Shown here one piece after another: positions 25,892 to 33,894 of a DNA stretch of 42,964 nucleotides; within the stretch, counting starts at the first letter, position 1, and each line of letters begins with the position of its first letter. The position numbers and the translations under genes are program-made. The notes under the pieces are model-generated. The model was given only the letters and a program-made list of their open reading frames with translations. It was not told the origin of the DNA and searched no databases. Source of the DNA: Desulfobacterales bacterium (GTDB lineage: Bacteria; Desulfobacterota; Desulfobacteria; Desulfobacterales; JANQIE01); NCBI GenBank assembly GCA_028282295.1, contig JANQIE010000293.1:1-42964 (forward strand), in the 5' to 3' direction.

Positions 25892-28084
25892 CTAAACCGT
25901 CCACTCCTTGTCTTGTTGGGGCTGTTCGTCTTTTTGCCAGGGGTAGGCCACGCGGGTGTGCAGGGTGGCTTTGAGTGCGTCGACCAACACGTTGATAATT
26001 ACGGGTAAGTCGCGAGTTGTCAGGTCGCACTGGTCGAACTGACCGTCGGCAACCCGTTTTTCAACGATCAGGCGGACCATTTTTTCGATTTTCGCCCGCG
26101 AGTTTTCGATGGTGCGCGACGCGGCCTCCACGGCATCGGCAATCATCAAAATCGCGGCTTCGTTGGTTTGGGGCTTGGGGCCGGCATAGCGGTACGTGGT
26201 TTGGTCGGGAAAACTGCCGGGATCGTCCTTGCAGGCTTTGTCGTAAAAAAATTCGATACATTGGGTGCCGTGATGCTGCTGAATCATGGCCAGAACCGCT
26301 TCCGGCAAGCCGGCGGCCCGGCCGATGCGCAGCCCCTGAGTGACATGATCAAAGATAATGCGGGCGCTTTTGATCGGTTTGAGCGTGTCGTGGGGGTTTT
26401 GGCCCTTGTTTTGGTTTTCAATAAACAATTGTGGCTGTTTGATCTTGCCGATGTCGTGGTAATAAGCGCCCACCCGCAGCAGTAATATATCCGCACCGAG
26501 TGCTTCGCCCACGGTTTGTGCCAGGTAGGCCACGGTCATGGTGTGTTGATAGGTGCCCGGCGTTTTGGCCTGCAGTTCGCGCAGTAAGGGGTGTTGCAGA
26601 TCGGTGTAGCGCTTTAGCTTAGAAGAAGAAGCGGTCTGCCAGCCTCGCTCCAGCAGCGGCAGCAACAGCAGGGTGAGGGGAGCCGCCGCGAAGCCGCCGG
26701 CAAATGCCCAACCCACAGTGGCCAGCATTTGGGGGGAAAACGTGTCTTTTAAGGTAGAGGTCTGCACATTGAGCAAGCCGCGCGACAGCATCACGAAAAC
26801 ATTAATATCAAGGGACAGGGCCACGACCAAAACTGCATTGACGGCCGCAACAATCAATGCAGGACGCAACACGGCGATTCTTTTTTTGATGCCGCATCCG
26901 GCCAGCGCGGCGGTCACAGCGCCGAAAAGCAGGTACAGCAGGATTTCATAAGTGGGGCCGATTAGCAAACTAAGTAGCACGGCCCCTGTAACCCCGGCCC
27001 ATAGCGCGGCCATCCGTTCCCTTTTTAAAAAGCAGAGCAGCAGAGGCAAGAGGCCTATCGGAAGGCCATAAACCGGCAGGGGTGTCAGCCACAGCAGACC
27101 ACACCCCACCATGAGCATGATTATCAAAACCGCGGTAAAAAGCGACAATTGCGACCGGCCGCGGGGGGCGGCGCCGGCAGTGCGTGCCAGCACCGTATTG
27201 AACAGAATTAAGGTGAGGATTACGGTCAGCACCACCCAGGCAATATTGGCGTGTAACTGCTGGTGAACGGTCCGCCGGTAGGCGTTGATCCTTAACACAT
27301 CGTCCGGGGCCAACACATGCCTGAAAGGCGCCAGAATTTGTCCGGGACGATAGGCAATGGCCTGGGTCGGATAGCGTTGCAGGATTTTTTCGATGCGTTG
27401 ATTGTTCTTCAGGTGATTATACATCAAATTGGGGACCAGGCTGGCGGCGGCGATTTTTAAAACCGGCGCCAACACCTCGGGGTCTACCTGCCAGAACAGC
27501 TTTTTGATGCGAATCAACATGGTCGAACGCGCCTCTGTCAGGCTCATCAGATCGTCGGCATGGTAACGGGTGAAGCCGCCTGGGTTGGGGGCGGCGATTT
27601 CCACGTATTCTTTGCCGGTCAAGTCGGTTTCAGCCGGGACGATCTTATTTTGGAAAATCGACTCCTGGACCGTCAGGATACCATCCAGCAGGTTTTTAAG
27701 ATTTTTATATTGGATTATTTCGGAGGCCGCAGCAGGGGTTACCGTGACATTGAATTTTAATTTCAGATAAGCAGCCAGCCCTTTGTTCCCGTCTTTACCG
27801 CGGGACCGGAAAACACCGATCATTTCAGACAGGTCACGGGTTTTGGCTCGGGCCTGGCGAAAACGGTCCGGCAGGTAGGTGTAAATGGGAGTGTACTGTG
27901 CGATGGCGTTTTTACGAATGTCGCTCAGTGCATTTTGACGGTCGAATTCAAACGCATACCGGACCCTGGCGGTGATCAGCATCATTTCACCGGCCCTGGG
28001 CGGGCGCAGCTTGAAATGAAGATCTTCGGCAAAAAATGTAACGAAAAAGGTCAGAATTAGTAGAATGTTGAGAATAAGTTTCAT
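25892..28084 (-). CDS. 7TM-HD family phosphodiesterase, PgpH-like (putative c-di-AMP hydrolase)
   Basis: A 730-residue membrane protein. An N-terminal anchor (about 1-20) leads to an extracytoplasmic domain (about 30-285), seven hydrophobic helices (about 285-480) and a cytoplasmic HD domain (about 510-680). Catalytic positions include TPGTYQHTM, H543-D544 in YYHDIGKIKQP, FDHVTQGL, MIQQHHGTQ and ADAVEAASRT. Listeria PgpH and relatives with this layout degrade cyclic-di-AMP, so a role in that pathway or a related nucleotide signal is likely; this is inferred from family membership. In Desulfobacterota the gene often lies near ybeY/phoH, which are not seen here. Confidence 0.88.
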   Translation of the reverse strand: MKLILNILLILTFFVTFFAEDLHFKLRPPRAGEMMLITARVRYAFEFDRQNALSDIRKNAIAQYTPIYTYLPDRFRQARAKTRDLSEMIGVFRSRGKDGNKGLAAYLKLKFNVTVTPAAASEIIQYKNLKNLLDGILTVQESIFQNKIVPAETDLTGKEYVEIAAPNPGGFTRYHADDLMSLTEARSTMLIRIKKLFWQVDPEVLAPVLKIAAASLVPNLMYNHLKNNQRIEKILQRYPTQAIAYRPGQILAPFRHVLAPDDVLRINAYRRTVHQQLHANIAWVVLTVILTLILFNTVLARTAGAAPRGRSQLSLFTAVLIIMLMVGCGLLWLTPLPVYGLPIGLLPLLLCFLKRERMAALWAGVTGAVLLSLLIGPTYEILLYLLFGAVTAALAGCGIKKRIAVLRPALIVAAVNAVLVVALSLDINVFVMLSRGLLNVQTSTLKDTFSPQMLATVGWAFAGGFAAAPLTLLLLPLLERGWQTASSSKLKRYTDLQHPLLRELQAKTPGTYQHTMTVAYLAQTVGEALGADILLLRVGAYYHDIGKIKQPQLFIENQNKGQNPHDTLKPIKSARIIFDHVTQGLRIGRAAGLPEAVLAMIQQHHGTQCIEFFYDKACKDDPGSFPDQTTYRYAGPKPQTNEAAILMIADAVEAASRTIENSRAKIEKMVRLIVEKRVADGQFDQCDLTTRDLPVIINVLVDALKATLHTRVAYPWQKDEQPQQDKEWTV

Positions 28085-28314
28085 TGGGATCCGGTCCGAA
28101 TTTCAGCTTTTTTATCTCGAACCTCCACGCCGGTTTTCAACAAAAAAATTAGATGAAAAACTTTTCTTTAGCCTGATATTGCTCGCAAGGGGAGAATCCA
28201 TCTCAACAAATTTAGCCTGACTTGATCAAGGCCGTTTTCGTCCAGGTCGAATTGCAGGTTGGTCAACGAAGGTTCATCCTAATCACTTGTCTCTTTGTCG
28301 TCAACGATTAGTTC

Positions 28315-28350
28315 GTGCCCATCCGCAAATGGCGTTTGGTTTTGGATGAC
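28315..28350. repeat. Degenerate end of repeat family R1
   Basis: GTGCCCATCCGCAAATGG followed by CGTTTGGTTTTGG resembles the R1 left end (GTGCCCATCCGGAAATAG, CATCTTTTGG) with several changes. The rest of the element is not recognisable. Confidence 0.5.
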
Positions 28351-28464
28351 CCCGGACCGGGATGCGTTCTATAAATGTATAAGGACCACCCGATACTATA
28401 GCTTTTAGTGGCGCGTATCAACCTTTTTGAGTTGTCCGAAAAATCCACACAGTGCAGCAAAATA

Positions 28465-28530
28465 ATTTTCAGGGATTTCGAGTCTGATATTCAGGGATTT
28501 CGAGGCCCATATTCAGGGATCCCCCTATTT
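28465..28530. repeat. Three tandem 22-base repeats, possible insertion-sequence end
   Basis: TTCAGGGATTTCGAG-type units begin at 28468, 28490 and 28512, a strict 22-base period; the third unit diverges after TTCAGGGAT. Multiple short terminal repeats of about this length are found at ends of IS21-family elements. No istA/istB gene remains, so this would be a scar. That link is an inference. Confidence 0.5.
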
Positions 28531-28710
28531 ACAGGTTCCCATGAATATTTTAATATTGTCTGCAGTGTATCTGAAAAATTGAATGGCAGAGTTATGGCCA
28601 ATAGATCTGGCGAACTAACGCATATACTTGTATTTTGTTTACATAGGGGTATGAATTTGAAACGCTTGGTCTGAGTTGATAAGTTTTTGGTGACAGTTTG
28701 GGAGCATGTG

Positions 28711-30276
28711 ATGAAGCAGCCGGATCGGAGTAATTGTGAGGAAATATTTACTTACATACATGATATGAATATTTGGGGAAATCTTTATCAGGATCAGAGG
28801 TATCCCATATCATCCGGATTCGGAAATACAGAAGAGAACACCCTGGAATATAGAAAGAGATTACGCCAATATATCAGCAACAACGATATAAAGACCGTAT
28901 CGGATATTGGCTGTGGTCTTTGGGAGTTTGAACACAAAGAGTTTGATGCTACGAAATATGTGGGCGTGGATTGCGTAAAAAAGGTGATCGCGTTTAACAG
29001 GGAAAGATATAATCGTGCGGATAGGCAATTTCTTCACGCAGACGCCCTGATAGATGTGGCGGCTTTGCCGGATGCCGACCTGTGTATTGTAAAAGATGTG
29101 TTGCAGCATTTATGTAATGACTATGTAATCCAGTTGCTGGAAGCGCTTCAACAAAAATCCAAGTACGTATTGCTGACGCACGATTGTCAGCAAAAAGTTG
29201 ATAATGCGGATGTGGCTAATGGCGACTATCGGCCGTTGTCTCCGGATATGGCGCCATTGAATCAATTTTTACCAAAGACCGTGTGGCGTTGTGGGCTCAA
29301 GCGCGTTATGGTTATCGGTGCGGGCAAGGATGAGTTTAGTAATGTGTATGCGTACCAGGTTGGGGGGCGTGCAAAAGCGGATAAAACAGAAAATGTCAAA
29401 GTAGATGACAATGAAAATCTCTTGGAGTCCTGCCGGAAATCTAATGTGCGGGTATCATCACAAAGTGGCAACGGGGGCAGGGTTCTGCTGGCGATTCTGG
29501 CGCGAAACAAAGCGCACGTACTGCCTAAGTTTTTAGAATGTATTGAAGATATCGACTACGATAAAAAATCGATTGTGGTGTATATCAATACCAACAATAA
29601 CAGTGATGGAACGACGGAAGTGCTGGCGCAATGGACGGATGATCACAAGGGGGCGTATGCGCATGTAGAGTTTGATCCGCATGAAAATGTGCTGTTGCAT
29701 GACACCACCACCAACCCCCACACATGGAGTCCGCCAAGGTTTAAGGTGTTGGGTGAAATTCGTAACAAGAGTTTACGAAAAACAATCGAGTATAAATGTG
29801 ATTACTATTTTGTTGTAGATTGCGATAATTTTATTGAACCCTGTACCTTAAAGGATATGATTGCGGAAGATAAGCCGATCGTTGCGCCGATGCTGACCGC
29901 GATGCCGGATAAAAATAGCAATTATAGTAATTTTTTTACCGATATAACAGCGAATGGATATGCGAAATATAAATCCAACTACACAAAGTATTTAGAAAGG
30001 GAAGAGGTGGGAACATTCGAGGTTCCTGTCGTGCACTGCACCTATTTGATCAAGAAAGAATATATCCCGAAACTAAGTTATTTGGACGAAACGGTCCATC
30101 ACGAATTTGTAGTTTTTTCCAAGTGTGCTAGGGAAAATAATATAAGTCAATATATTTGCAATAAGAAGTATTATGGCTGTTTAGTTTTTTTTCTTAAAGA
30201 ACATATGAGTTTGGAAGAGGAGCGTAACGAATTGAAAGGGCACCCAATGATGGCTCTAAAAAGGTGCCCCAATTAG
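28711..30276 (+). CDS. Methyltransferase-glycosyltransferase fusion protein
   Basis: A 521-residue protein in two parts. Residues about 40-215 are a class I SAM methyltransferase: VSDIGCGLWEFEH (motif I, about 64) and YVGVDCVKK, then CIVKDVLQHL. Residues about 255-510 are a GT-A-like glycosyltransferase: LAILARNKAHVLPKFLECIE, INTNNNSDGTTEVL and the D370-C-D372 metal-binding motif in YFVVDCDNFIEP. This second half is reminiscent of procollagen-galactosyltransferase/GT2-like enzymes, so it may glycosylate and methylate a surface glycan or peptide. It is clearly AT-richer than the surroundings and flanked upstream by repeat scars, which suggests transfer. I start at the ATG at 28711 because GGGAG precedes it; a TTG 8 codons earlier lacks a site. 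Confidence 0.78.
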   Translation: MKQPDRSNCEEIFTYIHDMNIWGNLYQDQRYPISSGFGNTEENTLEYRKRLRQYISNNDIKTVSDIGCGLWEFEHKEFDATKYVGVDCVKKVIAFNRERYNRADRQFLHADALIDVAALPDADLCIVKDVLQHLCNDYVIQLLEALQQKSKYVLLTHDCQQKVDNADVANGDYRPLSPDMAPLNQFLPKTVWRCGLKRVMVIGAGKDEFSNVYAYQVGGRAKADKTENVKVDDNENLLESCRKSNVRVSSQSGNGGRVLLAILARNKAHVLPKFLECIEDIDYDKKSIVVYINTNNNSDGTTEVLAQWTDDHKGAYAHVEFDPHENVLLHDTTTNPHTWSPPRFKVLGEIRNKSLRKTIEYKCDYYFVVDCDNFIEPCTLKDMIAEDKPIVAPMLTAMPDKNSNYSNFFTDITANGYAKYKSNYTKYLEREEVGTFEVPVVHCTYLIKKEYIPKLSYLDETVHHEFVVFSKCARENNISQYICNKKYYGCLVFFLKEHMSLEEERNELKGHPMMALKRCPN

Positions 30277-30313
30277 AAGGTGTTCATCCGGAACCGGAAG
30301 GCGCTGGTCTGAT

Positions 30314-30345
30314 AAAAAAAAGGGCGAGGGATGCCCCCCTCGCCC
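30314..30345 (-). terminator. Intrinsic terminator of the lipoprotein gene
   Basis: GGGCGAGGG (30322-30330) pairs with CCCTCGCCC (30337-30345). On the minus strand the stem is followed by eight T (30314-30321). It lies about 50 bases after the stop of the lipoprotein gene at 30396. Confidence 0.9.
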
Positions 30346-30395
30346 CGGTGGGAAGCCGGTATACCGGCGATTCCCTCCCCCCTGTAAATTTTTTT

Positions 30396-30752
30396 CTACT
30401 CCTGGATCACCGAAATAGCCGACACTTCGATGATCTGAACACCGGCAGCCTCCTTTACCGTGCCGGTGGCTTTCACGTATTTGCCCACCACATCCGATAA
30501 ATCCTGGCCGGCCACCAGGTAGTTGCCCGTGTCGGCAAAAATGGTCAAGCCTTTATCGGTTTGCAGCACGGTGCCGATGATCGATTTGGCCTGCTGGCCG
30601 GGCAGGGTATTTGGGCCGGTCTGGGCCATGTTCTCAGCTTCCTGGTCCTGCGGTGCGGTCGCTTCGGGCAGGGTAGCGGTTTCATTGGAGCACGCCCCCA
30701 GAAACAGGGCACTTAGTACTATTAAAACAGATATTCCCCTAACAATATTCAT
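30396..30752 (-). CDS. Small lipoprotein with OB-fold-like C-terminus
   Basis: A 118-residue protein with a lipoprotein signal: a hydrophobic helix then LFLGACSN, so acylation is expected at C21. After a low-complexity linker rich in A, T, E and Q, residues 55-118 (SIIGTVLQTDKGLTIFADTGNYLVAGQ..., VVGKYVKATGTVKE) look like a small beta-barrel of the type found in many uncharacterised bacterial periplasmic proteins. Function is unknown. AAAGGAGG 6 bases before the ATG and the intrinsic terminator behind it show a compact single-gene unit. Confidence 0.85.
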   Translation of the reverse strand: MNIVRGISVLIVLSALFLGACSNETATLPEATAPQDQEAENMAQTGPNTLPGQQAKSIIGTVLQTDKGLTIFADTGNYLVAGQDLSDVVGKYVKATGTVKEAAGVQIIEVSAISVIQE

Positions 30753-31115
30753 TTTGTCCTCCTTTTGGATGTACGAACATGGTTTGCGGAGGCAATTTCC
30801 GCAACGTAACCTCAGAAAAAAACCGTGCTGTTATAGCAAGGCGGATATACACCCACGCATGGTTATGTCCGCCGAACTTCTTCAAATTTGATGCCAGATT
30901 TTAAGTGCTTGAAATTAAAGGAAACAGTTCTTGCAAGATTCACCCGGCGCGTTTTGCGGTTACAAATATTGCGCGCGGCGGGGCAATAATAGTAATCCTT
31001 ACTTTGGATTTGGGCGCGACAAGTTTGGATGCGGCGTCTCGATGTATGCACGCGGCGATTTTGTCGAGACGCCGTCTTCTTTGATTAGCAACCCTGTCGG
31101 CGGTGGTTTGGGCGA
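30753..31115. other. Gene-free stretch with one strong stem-loop
   Basis: No supported gene. It should contain the promoter of the lipoprotein gene. A perfect 11-pair stem, CGGCGTCTCGA (31032-31042) with TCGAGACGCCG (31064-31074), lies 42 bases beyond the rubrerythrin stop and may end that transcript, although no T-run follows on the minus strand. Confidence 0.55.
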
Positions 31116-31637
31116 TCAGATATCGAGGTTGGCCGGCTCATAATATTCCTTCGGTTTTTTGCAGGAGGGGCATTTGTTGGGTGGCTCGGTGCCTTCATGG
31201 GTGTAGCCGCACACACTGCATTTCCATTTAATCGCTTCATCACGCTTGAAAACCATCCCGGATTCGACCAATGCAATCAGTCTTTTATACCGGGCCCGGT
31301 GGTGGGCTTCAATCCGGGCGACCTGCTTGAAGGCAATGGCTGCCGCCTTGTTGCCCTCTTGCTCGGCTTCTTTGGCAAAACCGGGATACATGCTTTCTAC
31401 TTCATAGTCCTCGCCGCCCATGGCCTCTTTCAGGTTGGTCAAGGTGTCGCCGATACCGTCAAGCAAAAGCAGATGATCCTTGGCATGCTGCATCTCGTTC
31501 ATGGCCGTCTCTTCAAAGATTTTGGCGATGTAGTGATACCCTTCCTCGCGGGCCTTTTCGGCGAAAAAAGTGTATTTGTTGCGGGCCTGGGATTCACCGG
31601 CAAAAGCCGCCTTCAGGTTTTCGGTGGTCTTACTCAT
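31116..31637 (-). CDS. rbr: Rubrerythrin
   Basis: A 173-residue cytoplasmic peroxide reductase typical of anaerobes. The diiron four-helix domain (1-135) has NLKAAFAGESQARNKY, ETAMNEMQHAKDH (ExxH) and VARIEAHHRARY (ExxH). The C-terminal rubredoxin-like domain (138-173) holds its iron with WKCSVCGY and NKCPSCKKP. It passes electrons from rubredoxin/NADH routes to H2O2. AAGGAGG precedes the ATG. The partner SodC gene lies 177 bases upstream in the same direction, consistent with a joint oxidative-stress role. Confidence 0.96.
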   Translation of the reverse strand: MSKTTENLKAAFAGESQARNKYTFFAEKAREEGYHYIAKIFEETAMNEMQHAKDHLLLLDGIGDTLTNLKEAMGGEDYEVESMYPGFAKEAEQEGNKAAAIAFKQVARIEAHHRARYKRLIALVESGMVFKRDEAIKWKCSVCGYTHEGTEPPNKCPSCKKPKEYYEPANLDI

Positions 31638-31814
31638 ATGGGTCCTCCTTGGGGTTGGGGTGAACGTTAAGGTGTATCTGTTTTTCGATTGAGCCCGGCG
31701 TTGGCGCGGGCTGGATTAAGAACGATCGTTATTAAAGGCTCGCAATTAAGGGTTCGCAAAAAAATAATAAGATACCTTAAATTATTAATTCTTAATTTTA
31801 AATTCTCAACTGCA

Positions 31815-32354
31815 CTACCGGCTTGCCCATCCGATCACCCCGCAGGCCAGGCGCTTACCCGCGTTGCCGGCGGGTTGGGACTGAAAGTCGTCCGCCCGGT
31901 CGTGCACAATGACACTGCGACCGATAATCGATGTCGGGCCTTCCAGCGTAAGGTGCGGATCGACAAAATCGGCAACGGCCAGACCGGCCTCATCGGCTTC
32001 AATGTTGCCCAGATCGCCGACGTGGCGTATTTCGGCGTCCGGTGCGCCGTGGGCGGTATCCTGTGGATTGAAATGACCTCCGGCCGACTCCGCATCGTCG
32101 GCCCGGCAATCGCCGTAGGTGTGAATGTGAAATCCGTGCACACCGGGCGTCAGTTTTTTGATTTGCACCCTCACCCGCATCCCGGCCCTGGTCCTGGTAA
32201 ATTCGACGACGCCCTCAACCATGCTGTCGCTGGTGGGCATCAAAACCGCCACGGCGTCCGCGCGCGGCTTGCCGAAACCGCCGCCTTTACACGCAATAAA
32301 GACCGTTAACATCGCCGTTGAAACAACCACCATCAGTACCGCTATCTTTTTCAT
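31815..32354 (-). CDS. sodC: Cu/Zn-type superoxide dismutase, probable lipoprotein
   Basis: A 179-residue exported protein. The signal helix ends in TVFIACKGG, a plausible lipobox with Cys21. The enzyme core shows GFHIHTYGDC (Cu ligands and disulfide Cys), AGGHFNP, HGAP, RHVGDLGNI (Zn ligands), SVIVHDRADDF (Cu ligand) and GNAGKRLACGVIG (second disulfide Cys and active-site Arg). All expected metal ligands seem present. It would remove superoxide outside the inner membrane. The ATG has GGAGG upstream. Notable in an otherwise anaerobe-type gene set. Confidence 0.94.
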   Translation of the reverse strand: MKKIAVLMVVVSTAMLTVFIACKGGGFGKPRADAVAVLMPTSDSMVEGVVEFTRTRAGMRVRVQIKKLTPGVHGFHIHTYGDCRADDAESAGGHFNPQDTAHGAPDAEIRHVGDLGNIEADEAGLAVADFVDPHLTLEGPTSIIGRSVIVHDRADDFQSQPAGNAGKRLACGVIGWASR

Positions 32355-32482
32355 TCGGTTTCGCCTCCTGTCCCCGCATCGGGTTTTTTCTATCGTTGCA
32401 TCGGTTGCATTGTGGTGCTAAACGACTTTTAGAAGTACTTCGCCCCGACAGTACCGGTTAACCGGTTTTTTGCAAGTTGATA

Positions 32483-33274
32483 TCATTGACGCATACAGCG
32501 CAATTTGGCCAGATCTTCGGCGTAGCCATAAAGATGCAGGCCCTTGCTCTCCACGATCATCTCGCCGTCCTTGACGCCGATTTCATTGGCCATGTATTCC
32601 TTCAAATTCTGGATGCCCGCCAGGTTGGCCGGCAGACCGCCCCATAGGTCCCAGGAGCGGAAGTAAATCACAAAATGTAGAGCTTCATCTTGAATGCGCG
32701 TGTCGATGGACCGCAAACACGGCGGGTCGACCAGGGTCATGTCGGTTGGATGGGCCACCTGCAGCACCATCTGGTTGTTACGGTGGCCGAAATTCTTGTA
32801 TGTGTGAATGGCCCATTCGATCTGGTTCAGGTAAAGACAACCGTCTTCCTCGAACACGATTTTGCCGTCCACATCGCGCTTGTCGATGATTTCGGTGTTG
32901 TTCGCCTGCCACCAGTCGCGTTTGTCGCCGGTGAGCGGCGCTCTGGTGAGCCGCTCGCCGTAGGTGTAAGACTCTCCCTCGGCCTTGGCACCGGTCATCA
33001 GGTACTCGATGTAGGAACGTTCATAGCCGTCGCCGCCGTAGATATACCCCTCTTCCACCGGATTGGGGATGCCGCAGGCCGGGGGGATGTCCGGCAACAG
33101 CGGTTGGGTGCCCGGGTGACGCACATAGCCGGTAAAATAATCATATTCCAGCCGGGTTTGACCGGCATACGAGCCCCGGTCGATGGTGAACCGGCGACCT
33201 TTGTCCAAAATATCATGCACCGCCTGAAACCATAAATCAGGCAGATCCCTTGCTTGCACAAAATGAATATTCAT
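32483..33274 (-). CDS. Thymidylate synthase, archaeal-like ThyA-fold
   Basis: A 263-residue ThyA-superfamily protein. The nucleophile lies in DPPCLRSIDTRI, equivalent to the PPC of ThyA. RSWDLWGGLPANLAGIQ matches the RSxDxxxGLPxN substrate-binding block, with the dUMP-discriminating Asn. The N-terminus lacks the usual GxRTGT folate loop, which points to the divergent form described in methanogens and some deltaproteobacteria; dCMP hydroxymethylase-like activity is a less likely alternative. The start at 33274 has AAAGGAG 8 bases away; the frame opens earlier but without a site. Monocistronic, with its promoter in the AT-rich gap shared with hipB. Confidence 0.82.
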   Translation of the reverse strand: MNIHFVQARDLPDLWFQAVHDILDKGRRFTIDRGSYAGQTRLEYDYFTGYVRHPGTQPLLPDIPPACGIPNPVEEGYIYGGDGYERSYIEYLMTGAKAEGESYTYGERLTRAPLTGDKRDWWQANNTEIIDKRDVDGKIVFEEDGCLYLNQIEWAIHTYKNFGHRNNQMVLQVAHPTDMTLVDPPCLRSIDTRIQDEALHFVIYFRSWDLWGGLPANLAGIQNLKEYMANEIGVKDGEMIVESKGLHLYGYAEDLAKLRCMRQ

Positions 33275-33433
33275 TGTGACTCCTTTGGATCGGGGATGTT
33301 GGGGGTGTTTTGGCAACCTGACGCATGTCCATCAAAAATTGGCCCTTTATACTGTTTTTAAGTAAAGGGGGTCAAGCATGTAAAATATGTTTTATAGTGT
33401 TGGCTATTAACGTCAATATAGTTTTATATTAAC

Positions 33434-33461
33434 TTTATTGTTGTAAATTAACGACAATAAA
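33434..33461. promoter_or_regulatory. Palindromic operator candidate upstream of hipBA
   Basis: TTTATTGT (33434-33441) and ACAATAAA (33454-33461) are perfect inverted repeats; adding one mismatch extends the arms to 11 bases around a 6-base AT centre. It lies about 100 bases before hipB, just upstream of a TTGACA at 33472-33477. HipB-type repressors bind such palindromes to autoregulate. Confidence 0.6.
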
Positions 33462-33471
33462 TAATGGTTTG

Positions 33472-33500
33472 TTGACAAAATATAGTTATGGCTTTATTGA
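33472..33500 (+). promoter_or_regulatory. Possible hipBA promoter
   Basis: TTGACA (33472-33477) is followed 17 bases later by TATTGA (33495-33500), only a half-match to the -10 consensus. TATATT at 33505 is better but too far. The position next to the palindrome would suit repression by HipB. Confidence 0.35.
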
Positions 33501-33558
33501 TGGATATATTCGACATAGATTCGTTTTTTAACAAATAATGTTCGGATTAGAGGGCATA

Positions 33559-33894
33559 ATGGAAATTTACAGTATGAGCGATCCGGCCATCCTGCGGGAA
33601 ATCGGGCAACGCCTGAAGCGCAGACGGCTGGAAAAAAACCTGTCCCAGCAGAACCTGGCGGTCGCCGCCGGCCTGAACCGCACCACCATCAGTGAGATTG
33701 AACGCGGGGCGCCCTTTGGCGTGTTGAGCCTGATTCAAATCCTGCGCGCGCTCAACGCCCTGGAGGCCCTCGACGCCTTTTTGCCACCACCCGGACCGAG
33801 CCCTTTGCAACTGGCCCGGATGAAAGGGCGGCAGCGGCAACGGGCGTCCAGGCAACCCCCAATAAAACCGGATAAAGGAGACGCACAATGGTAG
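33559..33894 (+). CDS. hipB: XRE-family antitoxin, HipB-like
   Basis: A 111-residue DNA-binding protein. The helix-turn-helix (about 8-65) reads IGQRLKRRRLEKNLSQ, NLAVAAGLNRTTISEIERG, with the recognition helix at TTISEIER. A basic, proline-rich tail follows. It should bind the upstream palindrome and neutralise HipA. I start at 33559 because GAGGG precedes that ATG; one at 33538 is 7 codons earlier. The gene overlaps hipA by 7 bases, the usual coupling of a toxin-antitoxin pair. Confidence 0.88.
   Translation: MEIYSMSDPAILREIGQRLKRRRLEKNLSQQNLAVAAGLNRTTISEIERGAPFGVLSLIQILRALNALEALDAFLPPPGPSPLQLARMKGRQRQRASRQPPIKPDKGDAQW

Larger units (their letters stand above)
28085..28710. other. Gene-free stretch with repeat remnants
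   Basis: No convincing gene is seen between the divergent PgpH-like gene and the methyltransferase-glycosyltransferase gene. The stretch is AT-rich and holds a degenerate R1 end (28315-28350) and a 22-base tandem repeat (28465-28530). A 88-codon open frame at 28408-28674 runs through the tandem repeats, has no ribosome-binding site and resembles nothing known. Confidence 0.6.

Noticed and set aside
28408-28674. 88-codon plus-strand frame in the gap before the methyltransferase-glycosyltransferase gene
   Set aside because: It runs through the 22-base tandem repeats, lacks a ribosome-binding site and resembles no protein family.
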